Both the position numbers and the translations under genes were made by a program. Shown piece by piece: positions 25,436 to 27,982 of a stretch of DNA of 27,982 nt; positions within the stretch are counted from its first letter, which is position 1, and every line of letters begins with the position of its first letter. The DNA is from Bacillota bacterium (GTDB taxonomy: Bacteria; Bacillota_I; Bacilli_A; RFN20; CAG-288). The stretch is taken from assembly GCA_023459795.1 (NCBI GenBank), contig JAEWSP010000005.1, forward strand, positions 1-27,982, written 5' to 3'. Below the pieces are notes generated by a model, which searched no databases, had not been told where the DNA came from, and saw only the letters and a list, made by a program, of their open reading frames with translations.

Positions 25436-25462
25436 GACAAGTCTTGGAACTGAGGATTGCTT

Positions 25463-26041
25463 ATGGATAAAGACAAATCGAAGACTCCGATGATTGTCCT
25501 GACCTGTTTTCTTTATGCTTCTTCCATAATGCTAGGTATTTTATTTATTCTTATCCGTTTTGGCATCAGCCACGACACGGCTATCTTTGCCTTCATGGGA
25601 CTCGGGGTAGCTTTCGGGATAGTTGCCCTGATCGTCGCTTTGATCAATGCCATCCTGGCCCTCATCCATGTCTTTAGGTGCGGTGTCCCGCCGACTAAGA
25701 CATCTATGGTAATCAAAATCGTATTGATTCCCTTCTACCTCATGAACTTCTTCTACTGGGCACTTCTGGCAGCCGGGTTCTGCAATCCCTGGCTGATGCT
25801 AGGGGTTCCTCTGATCATTACTCTGGGAGCAATCATTACCTTCTGCTATATGATCTCCACCAGTGCTCCCAACCTTTTCTATCTTTTCCGTCTGGGAAAG
25901 GAGAAGAAGCTGAAGGCAAACGGCTATTATGTCACTGCCATTGTCTTCCACTTCTTCTTTATCCTGGATGTCGTCGGCGCTATCATGCTTGACCATCTTC
26001 TGAAGAAAGAAGAAAAAGCCAATACAATAGAGATCAAATAA
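25463..26041 (+). CDS. Small multi-pass membrane protein of unknown function
   Basis: The protein has 192 residues with about five hydrophobic segments (about 10-31, 41-68, 82-105, 109-131 and 154-176) and a lysine-rich end. I recognise no family. The segment FRCGVPPTKTSMVIKIVLIPFY between helices 2 and 3 would be a cytoplasmic loop. The ATG at 25463 follows a GAGG element. A consensus -10 lies upstream. It is transcribed alone as far as can be seen. Confidence 0.65.
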   Translation: MDKDKSKTPMIVLTCFLYASSIMLGILFILIRFGISHDTAIFAFMGLGVAFGIVALIVALINAILALIHVFRCGVPPTKTSMVIKIVLIPFYLMNFFYWALLAAGFCNPWLMLGVPLIITLGAIITFCYMISTSAPNLFYLFRLGKEKKLKANGYYVTAIVFHFFFILDVVGAIMLDHLLKKEEKANTIEIK

Positions 26042-26174
26042 GAAGACACCAATAGAAATAAACCGATAATTGCCGTCTTTTTCTGATGACAAAGGAAGTT
26101 TCCAGGGTGCTAAAACGAAGAGGGGCAACGACCCCAAGAGAGTGCTCATCCAAATAATCCTAAAGTGCGCGGTT

Positions 26175-26270
26175 TTCCGAGTGTTTTGAAATTCTATTCC
26201 GAGCGTTTCGGGGTTTTCGTTCCGAGTGTTTCGGCATTTCCATTCCGAGTGTTTTGAAATTCCAATCCGA
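26175..26270. repeat. Array of four tandem 22–23 bp repeats plus a partial fifth
   Basis: Repeats start at 26175, 26197, 26220 and 26243, with a partial at 26265. All begin TTCCGAG(T/C)GTTT (the partial begins ATCCGAA). The first and last complete units differ by one base over 22 bp; the middle two are 23 bp and contain a CCGA-N5-TCGG dyad. The unit length is not a multiple of three and the frames are not maintained, so it is not coding. It fills part of the 417-bp gap 26042-26458, which otherwise holds only AT-rich sequence and no gene I can support. Confidence 0.75.
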
Positions 26271-26458
26271 ATTGTGGCTTGAAAAAAAATATCCCGCTCC
26301 GGAATTTCTCTTTTTTTGTCTATACTCATATTGGTATTGTGCTACATATATAGAATAAAAAGGTTCCACCAGTCTGCAGCGATTCAGAAACATATTCTTT
26401 GGATGATAAAGAAGCAGCAGTCCTTACGTGTTAAGATAATAAGAACAGGAGAAAAGGT

Positions 26459-27298
26459 ATGAATCTATTCAAGAAAGACAAGGAAAATTAGAACCAGGTC
26501 AAATGGGTCAACGGCCACCGTGTCTATAAAAGACAGCTCGAGCTCCTGAAGAAATACTTTACCGTCAATGACAAGGACCACACGGTCCTTGTCGATTTAT
26601 ACTACGACTCCGCGGAGGACATCATCGACCCGAGGAAAGGCAACGGAACCAACGACCTCGTCAAGGACGAGGTCCTAAGCGATATCAAGAACATCATGGG
26701 GATGATTCCGACCGCCTATAAGATCCGTCTCCAAATAGTGATCGATGATTACAAAGGCTACTCTCCGGAGCAGCTCATGATCTCCCTAAAAGACAACATC
26801 GGCTTCCACTTCTACGAAGGAAAGAAAGAAATCATGAAGAACAGACGGATTTCGATCCTGCTTCTGGGTCTTGGCATCATGATCCTGACTTTCGTAGGCT
26901 TCGTAGCCATGAAGCATCCTTTCGGAACAACGGAAGCCGAAAGCATCGTCACGGAAGTTATGGACGATGCCGCCCCCGTCTTCATCTGGGAAGCAGTGAC
27001 GATTGCATTCCTTGAGACAAGCACGATTGCCAGCCAGCAGATGGTTGCCGCCAACCGCTTTGCTTCTCTCTCCCTCTCCTCTTCCAACCAGAAGGAAAAG
27101 TCCATTACGGTCGACAGCCACAATATCTTCACGGAGACCGGAGGGAATGTTGCCGACAGCATCATCTCCAAAACCGAAGAAGGGTTGGAGGAACTCGTGG
27201 ACAAGGCCAGGAAAGAAAAAGAAGAAAGAGCAGGGTCTTTGTTCCATAAAGAAAAAGAAAAGGAAGAAGATGGAATCGAAAAGCAAGAGAAGAAATAA
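26459..27298 (+). pseudogene. Membrane-protein gene interrupted by an in-frame TAG at codon 11
   Basis: AGGAG lies 7 bases before an ATG (26459). The frame then runs 280 codons to TAA at 27298, with a single TAG at 26489-26491. The sequence after the TAG is clearly protein-like (WVNGHRVYKRQLELLKKYF, then TVLVDLYYDSAEDIIDP). Residues 1-125 would be a cytoplasmic alpha/beta domain, about 128-147 a membrane helix (ISILLLGLGIMILTFVGFVA), and about 155-279 an outer region ending in a charged Lys/Glu tail. The next in-frame ATG is at 26696, which would lose 79 residues. TAG is an ordinary stop for several genes here, so a nonsense mutation or sequencing error is likelier than recoding. I do not recognise the family. 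Confidence 0.7.
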
Positions 27299-27602
27299 GT
27301 TAGCAATCCCAGCAGAAGGAGAAAAGACGTCTTTTTCAAAGACGACTGTTTTTATGAAGAAAATAGGTCTTTTCTCTTTTCTTGTATCCTTGATTTTTTC
27401 TTCCGCTTCTGCTTTCCTTCTCCCCTTTTTGTCCAAAGCCAAAGGAGAAGACCAGAGGCTCTACTGGGCTGGTCTTGTCTACTGCCTTGTCTTCTTTTTC
27501 TTTTCCATGAATGGAGCCCTCTTCTACCGATTCGGGCCTTCGCTTGCATCCCAAAGAAGGAAAGATAGGAAAGAACCGGTCTACACCGCCAAGCAGAAGT
27601 AG
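27270..27602 (+). CDS. Small two-helix membrane protein
   Basis: The protein has 110 residues if started at the ATG at 27270, which has AGGA five bases upstream and overlaps the preceding gene by 29 bp. A start at 27354 would give 82 residues but has no ribosome binding site. Two hydrophobic helices (about 33-50 and 67-84) and a basic C-terminus (SQRRKDRKE) are visible. Function is unknown. Overlap with the amber-interrupted gene suggests the two formed one translational unit. Confidence 0.55.
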   Translation: MESKSKRRNKLAIPAEGEKTSFSKTTVFMKKIGLFSFLVSLIFSSASAFLLPFLSKAKGEDQRLYWAGLVYCLVFFFFSMNGALFYRFGPSLASQRRKDRKEPVYTAKQK

Positions 27603-27625
27603 GACAAAGCCGAATAAACCAAAAG

Positions 27626-27665
27626 CACCAGCCAGTGGCTTCAGACCTGTGGCTGGTGTTCTTTT
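27626..27665 (+). terminator. Rho-independent terminator
   Basis: CACCAGCCA (27626-27634) and TGGCTGGTG (27650-27658) pair over 9 bp, followed by TTCTTTT. It ends the transcript of the two membrane-protein genes. Confidence 0.85.
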
Positions 27666-27667
27666 CC

Positions 27668-27859
27668 TTATAACGATTGCAGCATCTTTTCAATGCATTT
27701 CTTCTTTTGCTGATTATCGGGATGGGCATAAAGATTTAGCGTTGTAGTTATGTTAGCATGACCAAGAATAGCGCTGACTGCTTTATAGTCATTAGTTACT
27801 TCGATACATCTTGTCGCAAAGGTATGCCTTAGCCCATGGAATCTCAGCTTTTTGATCGT
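27668..27859 (-). pseudogene. C-terminal fragment of a tyrosine recombinase/phage integrase
   Basis: About 63 residues remain. HGLRHTFATRCIE holds the box II His-x-x-Arg, SAILGHANITTTLNLYAH holds the later His and the nucleophilic Tyr. These are the final quarter of a tyrosine recombinase; the N-terminal DNA-binding domains and the first catalytic Arg are missing. Upstream the frame stays open, but its sequence is a terminator hairpin and the end of another gene, so the fragment cannot be expressed as an active enzyme. It marks a former mobile element boundary. Low GC compared with neighbouring genes also fits transfer. Confidence 0.85.
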
Positions 27860-27887
27860 AAGCGTAAAATATAGGCCACGGATATGT

Positions 27888-27931
27888 AAAAAGCCTCCGG
27901 GGTGGGACAATGGTATTGTCTCCTCCGGAGG
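27888..27931 (-). terminator. Terminator of a minus-strand gene outside the window
   Basis: CCTCCGG (27894-27900) and CCGGAGG (27925-27931) close a stem that also contains GACAAT/ATTGTC. On the minus strand it is followed by CTTTTT. It lies just downstream of a probable stop at 27945-27947. Confidence 0.75.
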
Positions 27932-27944
27932 TCTTTCTGTTGCT

Positions 27945-27982
27945 TCAGTCTTTCTTCTCTTCTGTTTCGGAATGGCCTGCCC
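27945..27982 (-). CDS. Possible C-terminal end of a gene entering from the right edge
   Basis: Only AGHSETEEKKD followed by TGA is visible. The call rests on the strong terminator just downstream and the hydrophilic tail. The identity of the gene cannot be told. Confidence 0.35.
   Translation of the reverse strand, partial: AGHSETEEKKD

Noticed and set aside
25204..25476. 90-codon minus-strand frame after the exporter
   Set aside because: No ribosome binding site, no recognisable motif, and it overlaps the promoter and start of the following gene.
26175..26270. CRISPR array
   Set aside because: Repeats are directly adjacent without unique spacers, and no cas genes are present.
25799..26329. 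176-codon minus-strand frame through the repeat array
   Set aside because: Repeat units are 22-23 bp, so the frame shifts between units; the rest is antisense to a membrane protein gene.
26489..26491. TAG reassigned to an amino acid genome-wide
   Set aside because: Several clearly real genes in the window end in TAG at the expected length (for example ezrA and both ABC subunits).

Overview
The window looks like a chromosomal segment of a low-to-mid GC Bacillota, most likely a gut-type Bacilli/Erysipelotrichia relative. The reasons are the ezrA–cysteine desulfurase–thiI gene order, a CcpA/LacI-type regulator with a cre-like operator, AGGAGG-type ribosome binding sites, and a heterodimeric ABC exporter of the BmrCD/LmrCD kind. 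Most genes are ordinary housekeeping or accessory genes, but both ends carry decayed mobile or defence remnants. All family names come from reading the translated sequence; no database search was run.

Left part (1–8351). A short lipoprotein-like stub with a near-ideal promoter and an orphan AbiEi-type antitoxin without its AbiEii toxin lie on the minus strand. A plus-strand group follows: a RibD/DHFR-fold reductase, a DUF4177-like small protein and an XRE-type regulator with a charged tail, ending at a hairpin terminator. Facing it on the minus strand is a MATE transporter, then a zinc-type macrodomain ADP-ribose hydrolase translationally overlapped with a class M sirtuin (SirTM). The usual GcvH-like and lipoate-ligase partners are absent. 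A LacX-like aldose 1-epimerase (+) and an SDR oxidoreductase (-) converge on a terminator.

Middle (8352–15282). A 316-bp control region full of palindromes precedes a 1290-residue secreted, Ser/Thr/Gly-rich protein. Next comes a DraG/ARH-type ADP-ribosylglycohydrolase, the third ADP-ribose-related enzyme in the window. A zinc-ribbon membrane protein then converges with, and overlaps by 23 bp, a DUF975–CmpB membrane protein.

Right part (15283–27982). The minus-strand ezrA–desulfurase–thiI operon links sulfur transfer for 4-thiouridine in tRNA to a cell-division regulator gene. Upstream of it is a LacI-family regulator whose own promoter holds a perfect operator in its spacer. Rubrerythrin diverges from a two-gene heterodimeric ABC exporter in which one nucleotide-binding domain is degenerate. 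The last 3 kb holds a small membrane protein, an array of 22–23 bp tandem repeats, a membrane-protein gene interrupted by an in-frame amber codon 11 codons after a good start, a small two-helix membrane protein, and the C-terminal fragment of a tyrosine recombinase beside the terminator of a gene that lies outside the window.

Best leads: the SirTM/macrodomain pair without lipoyl partners (plus a separate ARH), the amber-interrupted membrane gene, the palindrome-rich control region of the giant secreted protein, the 22–23 bp repeat array, and inverted GGGAAAA/TTTTCCC repeats shared by two promoters.
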